From CAYUAG01 sp964554015 (lineage in GTDB: Bacteria > Zhuqueibacterota > QNDG01 > CAYUAG01), in assembly GCA_964554015.1 (NCBI GenBank), contig CAZKMO010000071.1, forward strand, positions 1-16,783: a DNA stretch of 16,783 nt, in the 5' to 3' direction. Shown one piece after another: positions 1 to 7,895 of the stretch (its first letter is position 1; the number at the start of each line of letters is the position of its first letter). A program made the position numbers and the translations under genes. The notes below the pieces were generated by a model, which worked only from the letters and a program-made list of their open reading frames with translations, ran no database searches and was not told the DNA's origin.

Positions 1-652
1 AATGAATGACCTTATCAGTCCCGATCCTATTTCGTAAATCACTAACCACCTTCTCTACGCCACTAGTCCATTTACTGATAAGCCAATCTTTTCCATGTTC
101 GTCCCAATCATTAACGCCGTTTCTATCAAGATCAACATTCTTATTAGATTCTCGGGGATAGGCATATACTCCATCGGTAGCAACACCATCGTAATAAAAA
201 AAATCAACTAAGGTACTCATAAATTCCGGCAGATATTCATTATACATTTTCCCCCCATAGGTTACACTGCCCGGACAATAATTGGAAATATTCACCATAG
301 GCTGTGATCCACCATACATATTCACCTTTTCTCCCCGTGAATTTCTAACAATCCATTCGTCGGGTATAGTCATACCGGAGCCTACATTCCAATCCCTGGT
401 GGGAAGCACATTACAATCCGAATTGATTGCATGAATGGATTGGGCAAAATCATCGTCGTTATTCCAACAAATCACCAAGCCAAACTTTGCATACCATTCT
501 GGTTGTGCTCCACCCCAATGGAATACGCCGATCCTGGGAAAAGGCGGCCCTGCTTCCAGTTGGGCAAAAACCGGAATATTAAATAAAATAGTAATAAACA
601 ACAACATTAGCCCATATACCCAGAATTTACTTTTAAATTTTAAACTAATCAT
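1..652 (-). CDS. Secreted glycoside-hydrolase-like protein (N-terminal part; 3' end off the left edge)
   Basis: An open minus-strand frame runs from an ATG at 652 to the window edge without a stop, giving about 217 residues. It begins with a clear signal peptide: lysines at 5, 7 and 9, a hydrophobic stretch from about 11 to 26, and a probable cleavage after VFA (residues 28-30). The mature part starts with a PRIGVFHWGG segment. Further on it has a YYDGVATDGVY stretch and an Asp/Asn-rich VDLDRNGVNDWDEHGKDW segment, which resemble putative TIM-barrel glycosyl hydrolases (GHL/GH114-like) found beside polysaccharide genes. Catalytic residues cannot be assigned. It probably acts outside the membrane on the glycan made by this locus, as trimming or release (inference). 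It starts 11 bases after the stop of the upstream glycosyltransferase, and its AAGGGG ribosome site overlaps that TAA stop, so the two are likely cotranscribed. Confidence 0.72.
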   Translation of the reverse strand, partial: MISLKFKSKFWVYGLMLLFITILFNIPVFAQLEAGPPFPRIGVFHWGGAQPEWYAKFGLVICWNNDDDFAQSIHAINSDCNVLPTRDWNVGSGMTIPDEWIVRNSRGEKVNMYGGSQPMVNISNYCPGSVTYGGKMYNEYLPEFMSTLVDFFYYDGVATDGVYAYPRESNKNVDLDRNGVNDWDEHGKDWLISKWTSGVEKVVSDLRNRIGTDKVIH

Positions 653-663
653 AGCTTAACCCC

Positions 664-1806
664 TTACACTTTTTTATAATAATGTTCAAATAAATTTTCA
701 AAACTTTCCACCTGGCTTTTTAAGGAAAAATACTCTTCCGCCCTTTTTCTGCTTTTTTTACCAAACTCCAAAGCCTTCTCAGGATTCTCTAAGAGTTCAC
801 ATAAAGCCTCACCTAAACTGACCGGATCTTGGGGGGGTACCAGTAAACCCGTTTCCTTATTAACCACCGCTTCCTTTATTCCTCCTACTGAAGTTGCCAC
901 GATTGGCTTTTGAGTTGCCATGGCTTCCAACACCACGTTTGGCAGACCTTCGGAATAGGACGGTAAAGTAAAAATATCAATGGCCTGTAGCAGGTCCGGA
1001 ATATCATCACGAGATCCCAGGAAAATATAATGTTCATTTAATTTTTTTCTTTTTACCAACCCTTCCAGGGCATCCCTGTAACTACCATCCCCGATAATTA
1101 AGAATGTGGTGCGGGGAAATCTTTTAATTATCCGGGAAGAGGCTTCAATCAGAACCTCATGCCCTTTTAGAGGATGCAAACGGCTGACCACTCCGATAAC
1201 TTTATTCTTATCATTGATGCCTAACTTCTGTTTAACCGTATGTCCATTACCTAAATAATATTTATTTAAATCCACCCCATAGGGAATAACGGTAATTTTA
1301 TCCGGATTCACTCCTCTTTTATTAATCAAAAAATTTGCCGTATCCTGGGAAACTGATATAATTTTATCACACCATCTTATCAGTAATCTATAGGATATAA
1401 GTCTCCGCGGAATAAGCCACTCTGAAGTAGGCGAAGCCTCCCAGGTAAAAACCGCCTTTACCTGGGTTAATTTCCCCACCACAGCTCCCATAATATCCGC
1501 ATAAAAAAGATTGGTCATGATAATATCGATTTTATAACGCTTAACCAATTTAACTAATTTATAAATTAAAGATAAATCAAGGCGATGTTTTCTGGGAATT
1601 TCAACTACTACCACACCCTTATCTTTCAATTGTTCGAATTCATCCCTTATTGACTTTCTGGTTACCTGTAATCCCAGACTGCAGACCACGGTTTTAAAGC
1701 GATCCTGATCCATGCATCTCACCAACTCCAGCAATTTTCTTTCTGCTCCTCCCAGGTTAAATCCTTCCAATAACTGAAGAATACTTATTTTCCTTTTTGT
1801 ATCCAT
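664..1806 (-). CDS. GT4-family glycosyltransferase
   Basis: This 380-aa protein is a GT-B retaining glycosyltransferase of the GT4 type, acting on nucleotide-sugar donors at the cytoplasmic membrane face. The N-terminal acceptor domain carries the GGAE loop (residues 19-22). The C-terminal Rossmann domain begins near residue 202 with VIGVVSRLHPLKGHE, where R209 and K214 are the usual phosphate-contacting pair. The E-x7-E motif is in SEGLPNVVLEAM, with E286 and E294, followed by the GG of ATSVGG near 308-309. Length is normal and the domain order complete. The AGGGGA ribosome site overlaps the TAG stop of the upstream glycosyltransferase, with 11 bases between the genes, so the pair is probably translated from one message. 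Sugar specificity cannot be read from the sequence. A run of seven C on the coding strand (831-837) lies in the C-terminal quarter. Confidence 0.92.
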   Translation of the reverse strand: MDTKRKISILQLLEGFNLGGAERKLLELVRCMDQDRFKTVVCSLGLQVTRKSIRDEFEQLKDKGVVVVEIPRKHRLDLSLIYKLVKLVKRYKIDIIMTNLFYADIMGAVVGKLTQVKAVFTWEASPTSEWLIPRRLISYRLLIRWCDKIISVSQDTANFLINKRGVNPDKITVIPYGVDLNKYYLGNGHTVKQKLGINDKNKVIGVVSRLHPLKGHEVLIEASSRIIKRFPRTTFLIIGDGSYRDALEGLVKRKKLNEHYIFLGSRDDIPDLLQAIDIFTLPSYSEGLPNVVLEAMATQKPIVATSVGGIKEAVVNKETGLLVPPQDPVSLGEALCELLENPEKALEFGKKSRKRAEEYFSLKSQVESFENLFEHYYKKV

Positions 1807-1817
1807 CCTCTGGTCCC

Positions 1818-3002
1818 CTACACCCTTTCAACCATATCTTTGGTGATAATTTCATTTAATTTTTCAGCTGTATGTCTCCAGGTATAATTTTCTTCAATGG
1901 TTTTTCTGGCTGCCTTTCCCATTGTTTCCCGAAGTGAATTATTCTGCAACAGTAACAATGTTTTCTCCAACATCTCATCATAATTTCCCGGTTGAAAGAG
2001 CATTCCGTTTATTCCATCTTGAATAACTTCCTTTATCTGCCCGATGGCGGTCGCTATGACACATTTTCCGGCTGCCATATATTCGAATAGTTTAATAGGG
2101 GAATAATAAAAGAACGTATAGTCTGGATAGGGGGCAATAACTACATCCATGGCAGCAAGATAAAATGGTATGTTATCATACTCAATATATCCGGGTAAAA
2201 ATACCTTATCGGCTATCTCTTGCATTTCTACAAAATTTTCCAAATTATTCTTTAAGGGACCATACCCGACCATTAAAAAAACAGTATTATTATAATTAGA
2301 TAGAATATTAAGAATTAATGATTGAATGTGATCAATACCATGCCAGTAATGGAAGGATCCGATAAATCCCACTACTTTTTTATTTCCCAGGCTGTATTCA
2401 TCCCTTACTTTTTTTGCAGAAATAGAGGGATTGAATTTTCTCTCATCTGCTCCGTTAAAGATCACCTGAATCTTGGGCGACGGTATATTTCTTTTAACAT
2501 AAAATTGTTTCAGCTGATGTGAAACCACATATACAGCCTCTGCATATTGTATCATAAGCCGCTCCAGAAACCATCCCGCCAGGGTTAATTTAATGACACT
2601 TTTACTGAAAACTTTCTTTTCATAAGTTCCCGGAGCATTAATCTCCAATATACACGGAATTCGAAGTATTTTACCTACAATGGCTATAGAAAAATTAAGA
2701 AAATTGTAACGTACCAAAAGCATATCCGGTCTTTCCTTGTGGATACGTTTCCATTCCCGAAAAAAATAAATCACATTTGATAATAAAGCATTTATAGCCC
2801 CCAGATACCTGCCCAGATAAATTTTTAAAACTTCCCTAAGTGTTTTTTCCCCCGGGCCCTCTCCCACAAACCTGTTAATAAAGCATATTCTAACTTTATG
2901 ATTATATTTTCTCAAAGCCCGGGCCAGTTCCCGGACATGCACGGCTGCTCCCACAGAACTCTGTTTGACATCATAAAGATAATTTACATATAAGATTTTC
3001 AT
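1818..3002 (-). CDS. GT4-family glycosyltransferase
   Basis: This 394-aa enzyme of GT-B fold begins MKILYVNYLYD, with a VGAAVHVRELARAL acceptor-side helix (17-30). The C-terminal domain opens near 210 with VVGFIGSFHYWHGID and ends with the donor-site stretch SPIKLFEYMAAGKCVIA (301-317), where E307 corresponds to the second glutamate of the GT4 E-x7-E motif; the first position is not a clear glutamate. An SPxKxxEYMA stretch of this kind is common in capsule and exopolysaccharide GT4 enzymes. It is the first gene of the left minus-strand block. It sits behind a sigma-A-like promoter at 3039-3067 and has no strong Shine-Dalgarno site before its ATG. Donor and acceptor are not predictable here. 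Confidence 0.9.
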   Translation of the reverse strand: MKILYVNYLYDVKQSSVGAAVHVRELARALRKYNHKVRICFINRFVGEGPGEKTLREVLKIYLGRYLGAINALLSNVIYFFREWKRIHKERPDMLLVRYNFLNFSIAIVGKILRIPCILEINAPGTYEKKVFSKSVIKLTLAGWFLERLMIQYAEAVYVVSHQLKQFYVKRNIPSPKIQVIFNGADERKFNPSISAKKVRDEYSLGNKKVVGFIGSFHYWHGIDHIQSLILNILSNYNNTVFLMVGYGPLKNNLENFVEMQEIADKVFLPGYIEYDNIPFYLAAMDVVIAPYPDYTFFYYSPIKLFEYMAAGKCVIATAIGQIKEVIQDGINGMLFQPGNYDEMLEKTLLLLQNNSLRETMGKAARKTIEENYTWRHTAEKLNEIITKDMVERV

Positions 3003-3038
3003 CCCGTACTTTTAATTATTGGATTATCCATTATTATT

Positions 3039-3067
3039 CTTATACTTAACCTTGTATATAATTGCAA
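3039..3067 (-). promoter_or_regulatory. Putative sigma-A promoter of the left glycosyltransferase block
   Basis: On the minus strand, TTGCAA (3067-3062) and TATAAG (3044-3039) are separated by exactly 17 bases. They match the -35 consensus at 4 of 6 positions and the -10 consensus at 5 of 6. Transcription would begin near 3032, about 30 bases before the ATG at 3002. The call rests on sequence only, and AT-rich DNA yields chance matches. Confidence 0.45.
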
Positions 3068-3277
3068 ATATTATGCCTTAATATTAACTTTATGCAACTC
3101 ATTTTAAATTCTCAATCACCTAATTTATGCTGCTATACGGCAATATTTTCCTTCCCCTGCTTAATTACCCCCGTTCTTATTCTTTCCTTGCAAAAATTAA
3201 TGATAAAGTCGAAATTTATCCAAATCAGCAAAGGTAGGTATTGTTTTTATTAACCGGTAAAAATGCTGGACAAATGA

Positions 3278-3306
3278 TTGAAATAAAAAAAAAAAATTCG
3301 TATATT
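3278..3306 (+). promoter_or_regulatory. Putative sigma-A promoter of the sulfotransferase-like gene with an A12 spacer tract
   Basis: TTGAAA (3278-3283) and TATATT (3301-3306) each match consensus at 5 of 6 positions and are exactly 17 bases apart. Transcription would start near 3313, giving a 5' leader of about 20 bases. The spacer contains an uninterrupted run of 12 A (3285-3296), so any change in tract length changes the -35/-10 spacing directly. A GGAG ribosome site (3323-3326) lies 6 bases before the ATG. Confidence 0.62.
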
Positions 3307-3332
3307 AAATTCAATAAAAATTGGAGTAATTC

Positions 3333-3953
3333 ATGAATGTTTTTATTCTAAATACAGGTAGATGCGGATCAGCCACTTTTATAAAAGCGTGTCATCATAT
3401 CACTAATTATACCGCTTCTCACGAATCCAGATCTGGGATGGTTACTGATGACCACTTTACCTATCCTGAAAATCATATAGAAGCGGATTGTTTTCTTTCC
3501 TGGTTTCTGGGCAGATTGGATACAACATATGGAGATAATGCATTTTATGTTCATTTAAGAAGAAATGATCATAAAACCGCACAAAGTCTTGTCAAACGAT
3601 ATCAAGCAGGGATGATTGGTGCTTACAGAAGACAAATGCTCAGGGGGTTACCCCCAAATACTGATCCTATAATTGTTGCCCAGGATTATTGTAATACAGT
3701 TAATAGTAATATAAAATTATTTCTAAAGGATAAATCCAATTGGATGGATTTTGCTCTTGAAAATGCAGAAAATGATTTCCCTCGGTTTTGGGATCATATC
3801 AGCGCCGAAGGTGATCTTAAAGCCGCTCTTACAGAATTCAAAATAAAATATAATGCCTCCAAACCTCTGCTGTCTAAGATATTTACCAATAGATATATCA
3901 TGAAACCGCTACGAGTCATAAAGCATTTCCCCTCCTTTGTTAAACATGTCTGA
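3333..3953 (+). CDS. Sulfotransferase-like P-loop protein
   Basis: The product is a 206-aa soluble protein. It opens with a phosphosulfate-binding-type loop, NTGRCGSATF (residues 7-16), in the place and form seen in PAPS-dependent sulfotransferases. A later segment, FYVHLRRNDHKTAQSLVKRY, resembles the strand-helix that carries the Arg/Ser contacts to the 3'-phosphate of PAPS. Small proteins of this kind occur in bacterial surface-glycan clusters, and the likely role is sulfating a sugar of the polysaccharide, though no activity is shown. It is the only gene here on the plus strand, divergent from the left block and convergent with the aminotransferase (34 bases between stops). It has its own promoter and a GGAG site that fixes the ATG. 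The DNA is AT-rich like its right-hand neighbours. PAPS synthesis genes are not in the window. Confidence 0.75.
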   Translation: MNVFILNTGRCGSATFIKACHHITNYTASHESRSGMVTDDHFTYPENHIEADCFLSWFLGRLDTTYGDNAFYVHLRRNDHKTAQSLVKRYQAGMIGAYRRQMLRGLPPNTDPIIVAQDYCNTVNSNIKLFLKDKSNWMDFALENAENDFPRFWDHISAEGDLKAALTEFKIKYNASKPLLSKIFTNRYIMKPLRVIKHFPSFVKHV

Positions 3954-3987
3954 ATAATGTAATAATTTCTGTGTTTACAATATAATA
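3954..3987. other. Convergent gap between sulfotransferase-like and aminotransferase genes
   Basis: These 34 AT-rich bases separate two converging stop codons. Only weak AT-only inverted repeats are present (for example ATAATATTAT near 3982-3991). No GC-rich hairpin with a U-tract is visible, so each message may run into the other gene as antisense. Confidence 0.5.
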
Positions 3988-5106
3988 TTATGGGGTGTAA
4001 AATTTCCGAAGTGTTTTACAGATATAGTCTACTTCTTCTCTGTTCAATTCTGGATAAATCGGTAAAGACAAAACTTTATTTTTTAAGGTGTGAACATTTT
4101 CAATATTTTCAGCTCTGAAATTATAATTTTTTAATAAGTTATATTCAAATAATGCCTTAGGATAATGCACTTTTGTGCTTATCCCCTGATCAGTTAAATA
4201 TCTTTTTAATGTATCCCTGTTCTCAACTGATAAAACATACTTATGATAAATATGATTGTTTGCTTCCTTGATTGCAGGTATTGTAATCTCATTAATATCA
4301 TGAAAACTATTATTATAAATCTGAGCAATTTTATTGCTCTGTTCTATCAGATCATCTAATATATCAAGCTGAAAATTCAAAATTGCAGCTTGAGAGGTAG
4401 CCAGGCGGCTGTTATATCCCAGAAATTCAAATGATCCAGTTTTAAAGTTTTTCCCATGATAGCGCAATTTTTTAACCTTTTCAAATATCATATCATCATC
4501 TGTTAATACAACCCCTCCGTTGCCAAAAGCACTGATAATTTTTGTGGGGTCAAAACTTATACTGCTTACTAATCCCATACTGCCGGCTTTTCTGTCATTA
4601 TGATAACTTCCTAAGGATTGAGCAGCATCTTCAATAATAATTAAGTTATTTTTTTTTGCTATTTTTTCTAATTCATTGATGGGCAAAGATTGACCGAATA
4701 AATGTACTGCCATAACCGCTTTGCTTTTTTCTGTTATTTTTGACTCTAAATCATCCAAATCCATCATAAAATCATCATTATTAATATCCACAAATACCGG
4801 AGTAGCCCCAAGACGTAAAATGGGAGTGACGGAAGCTATAAAAGAAAATGAGGTTATCAGAACTTCATCCTCTGGCTGAACACCGGCCGAGAGAAGACTG
4901 AAGTATAAAGCATCGGTACAGCTACTTACTGCAACTGCATGTTTTCTTTGACAGTGAGATTTTATATTTTCTTCAAATTCTTCAACTTCCGGCCCCATCA
5001 ACACTTGTCCCTGTGAAAAAATTTTATCCACTAAAGGCAAGATTTTATCAGAATATTTTTTATAAAATCTACTTACTCCGAAAAAAGGAATAGTGACATT
5101 CTTCAT
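3988..5106 (-). CDS. DegT/DnrJ/EryC1/StrS-family sugar aminotransferase
   Basis: This 372-aa PLP enzyme transfers an amino group, usually from glutamate, to a nucleotide-linked keto-sugar. Visible family marks are the cofactor-binding VSSCTDALYFSL stretch (60-71), IEDAAQSLGS (158-167) with D160 for the pyridine nitrogen, and SFDPTK (184-189), where K189 should form the internal aldimine. A GNGG stretch follows. Length is typical. The ATG at 5106 is preferred because a GAGGT site (5111-5115) lies 5 bases upstream. A TTG at 5121 would add five residues but has no ribosome site. The gene starts 11 bases after the acetyltransferase stop, so aminotransfer and N-acetylation are probably coupled. 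It is the last gene of the right block. Confidence 0.9.
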   Translation of the reverse strand: MKNVTIPFFGVSRFYKKYSDKILPLVDKIFSQGQVLMGPEVEEFEENIKSHCQRKHAVAVSSCTDALYFSLLSAGVQPEDEVLITSFSFIASVTPILRLGATPVFVDINNDDFMMDLDDLESKITEKSKAVMAVHLFGQSLPINELEKIAKKNNLIIIEDAAQSLGSYHNDRKAGSMGLVSSISFDPTKIISAFGNGGVVLTDDDMIFEKVKKLRYHGKNFKTGSFEFLGYNSRLATSQAAILNFQLDILDDLIEQSNKIAQIYNNSFHDINEITIPAIKEANNHIYHKYVLSVENRDTLKRYLTDQGISTKVHYPKALFEYNLLKNYNFRAENIENVHTLKNKVLSLPIYPELNREEVDYICKTLRKFYTP

Positions 5107-5110
5107 AAAT

Positions 5111-5115
5111 ACCTC
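5111..5115 (-). promoter_or_regulatory. Shine-Dalgarno site deciding the aminotransferase start
   Basis: GAGGT on the minus strand lies 4-5 bases before the ATG at 5106 and just after the upstream TGA stop. It favours this ATG over the in-frame TTG at 5121, which has no such site. Confidence 0.65.
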
Positions 5116-5117
5116 AT

Positions 5118-5753
5118 TCAATGTTTAATTGATCGTCCGGGAACTCCAACAATTGTTTCATGGTTATTAATATCTTCTCGAATAACCGCACCCGCTCCCA
5201 CCACAGCCCACTTCCCAATGTTTATTTTAGGAATAACAATAGCTCCGGTATATAAATATGTGCCCTCTCCGACTTTTACATTTCCCCCGGTACTTACTCC
5301 CGGAGCCACATTAACATAATCTCCAATATCATTATCATGCTCTATTACAGAACCTGAATGAATGATTACATGATTACCAATCTTTGCATTAGGAAGAATG
5401 GTTACATTTGGATTCACTATACACCCTTTTCCCATAGCAACATATTTGGCTATATAGGCTGAAGGATGTATAATAGAGGCAAACGAGTATCCTAAGCGCT
5501 CAAGGTATTCTACAACTTCTTTCTTTTTTTTATTATCACCGTAGGCAACAATAATGTGACCTTGAGAAGGAGGGAAATAGTTTTCCACATCATCTAGTAA
5601 GCATTTAATCTTATATCCATTAATATCTTTACCAATACGTTTAGAATCTTCTAAGTCCACTATTCCCGATATAGTAAAATTATTGGATACACCTACTGCT
5701 TCAATCACATATCGTGCTTGTGATCCTGTTCCCACTATACAAAGATTTATCAT
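5118..5753 (-). CDS. NeuD/PglD-like sugar O/N-acetyltransferase
   Basis: This 211-aa enzyme probably acetylates an amino-sugar nucleotide using acetyl-CoA. The N-terminal Rossmann-like half begins IVGTGSQARYV (6-16), the nucleotide-sugar-binding loop of the NeuD/PglD family. From about residue 95 it becomes a left-handed beta-helix of hexapeptide repeats (INxN, IGNHVIIHSGSVIEHD, IGDYVNVAPG). H139 in VIEHD occupies the position of the catalytic base in PglD. It ends with the usual GVPGRSIK. It starts 2 bases after the epimerase stop and is followed closely by the aminotransferase. That order matches PglD/PglE-type pairs making N-acetylated 4-amino sugars, although O-acetylation remains possible. 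Confidence 0.88.
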   Translation of the reverse strand: MINLCIVGTGSQARYVIEAVGVSNNFTISGIVDLEDSKRIGKDINGYKIKCLLDDVENYFPPSQGHIIVAYGDNKKKKEVVEYLERLGYSFASIIHPSAYIAKYVAMGKGCIVNPNVTILPNAKIGNHVIIHSGSVIEHDNDIGDYVNVAPGVSTGGNVKVGEGTYLYTGAIVIPKINIGKWAVVGAGAVIREDINNHETIVGVPGRSIKH

Positions 5754-5755
5754 AT

Positions 5756-6778
5756 TTATAACTCATCGTAAATGTTAATAGAAACCCGTTCCCAAAAGTT
5801 TTTATTAAACTCATAATATTTTTTCATACCCTGCTCAAGACTAAACTGTGATGAATATCCTAATAGACTTTTTACCTTAGAGATATCCAGAGTTCCTCTA
5901 TTAGGGCGATAGGGAACTATATCACTTTTTTCTATTTTGGTATTTGGCACTAATTGCGCCACAATATCAGCAAGTTCAGCTATTTTACGACCTTCACCCC
6001 GAGTAAGGTTAAAGGTCTCCCCCAAGGCATTTGGGGAAAAAGATGCTAAAACTATTCCTTTAGCCACATCTTCCACATAAGTAAAATCTAACTTATGTTG
6101 TCCTCCGTTATCTAAAAACAAAGGTTTTCCAATCATGGCATTTTTAAGAAATATTTCTGTTACCCGTTTATTACAATCGGTGGGCCCATAAACAGCAGAA
6201 GGTCTGATTATAACAAAAGGAATTCCAAATCTTTTATTATAAACATGAACAATATGCTCTCCACTATATTTCATGGCACCATAAATACCCACAGGCTTGC
6301 ATTGCTGATCCTCATTTGCCGGAATTATCGCTCCCTTATCATCTCTTAAAAAATTACCGTACACCATAGAAGAAGATATATATAATATCCTATCAAAAGA
6401 AAATGACACTCCTCTCAATACATCAAGTAAAGTCATAATACTATCAAATATATTATACTTAGCCTCTGCAGGATAATCATTAGAAACAGAAGCTATGGGT
6501 AAGGAGGCCAGGTGTATAATACATTCCGGTTTATATTCTTCCAGTGATTCTTTTAACCAGCCTCGATCATTACAATCCCCCCTCAATCGGATAATTCGAT
6601 CATTTTTGATTGATTGAATCCGATAATTCTGATACAATGCCCAGTCACTTTTATCAAAAGGAATATAATGTTTCTGCGCGTCGTAGGTAACAACTTTAAT
6701 GTCTGGATCCTTAAGTAACTCCTTAGTTACATGATACCCAATAAATCCTTCACCACCAGTAATAAAAATATTTTTCAA
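5756..6778 (-). CDS. NAD-dependent nucleotide-sugar epimerase (extended SDR)
   Basis: This 340-aa extended short-chain dehydrogenase/reductase should act on a nucleotide sugar. The dinucleotide loop is GGEGFIG (8-14), the active-site serine stretch is SSSMVYG (135-141), and the catalytic pair is Y166 and K170 in YGAMK. RPSAVYGP and a later DFTYVEDVA are typical of 4-epimerases. The SSS motif, with no TDE, argues against a 4,6-dehydratase. Translation starts at a TTG with GGAGG five bases upstream; this start is needed to keep the first beta strand. It leads the epimerase-acetyltransferase-aminotransferase trio. The exact substrate is unknown. Confidence 0.88.
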   Translation of the reverse strand: MKNIFITGGEGFIGYHVTKELLKDPDIKVVTYDAQKHYIPFDKSDWALYQNYRIQSIKNDRIIRLRGDCNDRGWLKESLEEYKPECIIHLASLPIASVSNDYPAEAKYNIFDSIMTLLDVLRGVSFSFDRILYISSSMVYGNFLRDDKGAIIPANEDQQCKPVGIYGAMKYSGEHIVHVYNKRFGIPFVIIRPSAVYGPTDCNKRVTEIFLKNAMIGKPLFLDNGGQHKLDFTYVEDVAKGIVLASFSPNALGETFNLTRGEGRKIAELADIVAQLVPNTKIEKSDIVPYRPNRGTLDISKVKSLLGYSSQFSLEQGMKKYYEFNKNFWERVSINIYDEL

Positions 6779-6783
6779 AAATT

Positions 6784-6788
6784 CCTCC
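6784..6788 (-). promoter_or_regulatory. Shine-Dalgarno site supporting the TTG start of the epimerase
   Basis: GGAGG on the minus strand ends five bases before the TTG at 6778. It is the strongest ribosome site in the window and makes the rare start credible. Confidence 0.75.
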
Positions 6789-6817
6789 AGTTCTATAGTA
6801 TTTTAATATTATATCAC

Positions 6818-7870
6818 TCAGTTAGTTACAACCGACTGCCGGGTGTAATCTTTATTTAAATAATTATAAATATTTCTGGCAAAATTTTCCATTGTATATG
6901 ATTTATTTAAAGAGGTTCGCCCCGCTGCTCCTATATTCTGGGCCAGTTTGCTGTTTTTTAAAAGAAATGTAATTGCCTGTGCCAAATCATCTACATTGCC
7001 TTTTTTAACCAGCAATCCATCAACTTTATCCCTCACATATTCCTGACTAGTAATAGACCGGGTAATAATAACAGGCTTCCCATAGGTCATAGCCTCAAAT
7101 AGAACGGTTTCTCCAGAGGGAAAATTATCCGATTTAAGGGGAATCACCACAATTCTTGCCCTTCTCATCAACCGGCTGGCTTCTAATCCAAATGTGTTAT
7201 TATATACGCTGACATTGGAAGGAATGGTTAAGCCGGACAAGGTGAATTTTGGTGCGACTATAACAAATTTATGATTTATTCTTTCTGCCGCTTTCAACAA
7301 TGTCCAATAATCTCGATTACTCACTCCAATGGAAAACACTTCCATATCAGTTTGTTTGATCTCATTCTCAGAAAAATTATCTTTTGTACGATAAAAAAAG
7401 GGAAGATGAACTAATTTCGATTCAGGTAATTTATAGTCATCTCTCATTTTCTTTAATAATGTAATTGTACAGCAACCAATTATATCCGCTCCCCTCAGCA
7501 TTTTCCTGAATCCGATTTTTCTGATAAAAGCCAGAATCGGGTTTTTCCTTTCAGAAAGAATCGTTTTGGTAATAAAAAGTCTAGGCCAGTCTTCATTAAC
7601 AAATTGTCTGATCCCGGCATAAAAAAGCCCCATCAACTGCTGCCAGCTAATTATATAATCATAATTATGTCTTTTTTTAAAAGCCTTATAACTGACCTTT
7701 AAACAGCTATACCAATGAGTAAAATACTTTTTTACAGGTTTCCATTTAGCAACAGAAAAATCTGTGCCTATAATATCACACTCAATGCCCAATTTAATTA
7801 ATTCTTCAGCTAAATAAGATCTTTTCCCCGGCTCCCAATCAATCATTAAAAGTACTTTTAATTTTTTCAT
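6818..7870 (-). CDS. GT4-like glycosyltransferase
   Basis: This 350-aa GT-B protein has a diverged N-terminal domain (MKKLKVLLMIDWEPGKRSYLA, without the GG loop of its neighbours). The clearer C-terminal donor domain includes FSIGVSNRDYWTLLKA (179-194) and the donor-site stretch SDNFPSGETVLFEAMTYGKPVI. There E254 and E259 lie closer than in the classical E-x7-E motif, so family assignment is by overall pattern. The first domain has a ScaI-like array of basic residues but no membrane segment. It lies 25 bases after the flippase gene and 39 bases before the epimerase, and the ribosome site is weak. The acceptor is probably the growing lipid-linked repeat unit. Confidence 0.8.
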   Translation of the reverse strand: MKKLKVLLMIDWEPGKRSYLAEELIKLGIECDIIGTDFSVAKWKPVKKYFTHWYSCLKVSYKAFKKRHNYDYIISWQQLMGLFYAGIRQFVNEDWPRLFITKTILSERKNPILAFIRKIGFRKMLRGADIIGCCTITLLKKMRDDYKLPESKLVHLPFFYRTKDNFSENEIKQTDMEVFSIGVSNRDYWTLLKAAERINHKFVIVAPKFTLSGLTIPSNVSVYNNTFGLEASRLMRRARIVVIPLKSDNFPSGETVLFEAMTYGKPVIITRSITSQEYVRDKVDGLLVKKGNVDDLAQAITFLLKNSKLAQNIGAAGRTSLNKSYTMENFARNIYNYLNKDYTRQSVVTN

Positions 7871-7895
7871 CGTATCTAGTTCTCTATAACATAAT

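Larger units (their letters stand above)
3003..3332. other. Divergent intergenic region, 330 bp, AT-rich
   Basis: The region separates the leftward glycosyltransferase block from the rightward sulfotransferase-like gene. It holds one promoter-like sequence in each direction (listed separately). No convincing gene, hairpin terminator, inverted-repeat operator or mobile-element end was seen. Short open frames here have unconvincing protein sequences and no ribosome site. Confidence 0.6.

Noticed and set aside
435..659. Plus-strand open frame at the left edge
   Set aside because: It is antisense to the signal-peptide hydrolase-like gene, whose open frame, signal sequence and ribosome site are much better supported.
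831..837. G7 run (C7 on the coding strand) in the first GT4 gene as a phase-variation tract
   Set aside because: At seven bases, and in the C-terminal quarter of the gene, it is short and easily explained by Pro-Pro codons; nothing further supports it.
3062..3253. Small plus-strand open frame in the divergent intergenic region
   Set aside because: It has no ribosome site, sits across the leftward promoter, and its sequence looks random.
3954..3991. Possible bidirectional terminator between converging genes
   Set aside because: Only AT-only palindromes and a 5-bp TGTAA/TTACA pair are present. There is no stable stem followed by a T-run.
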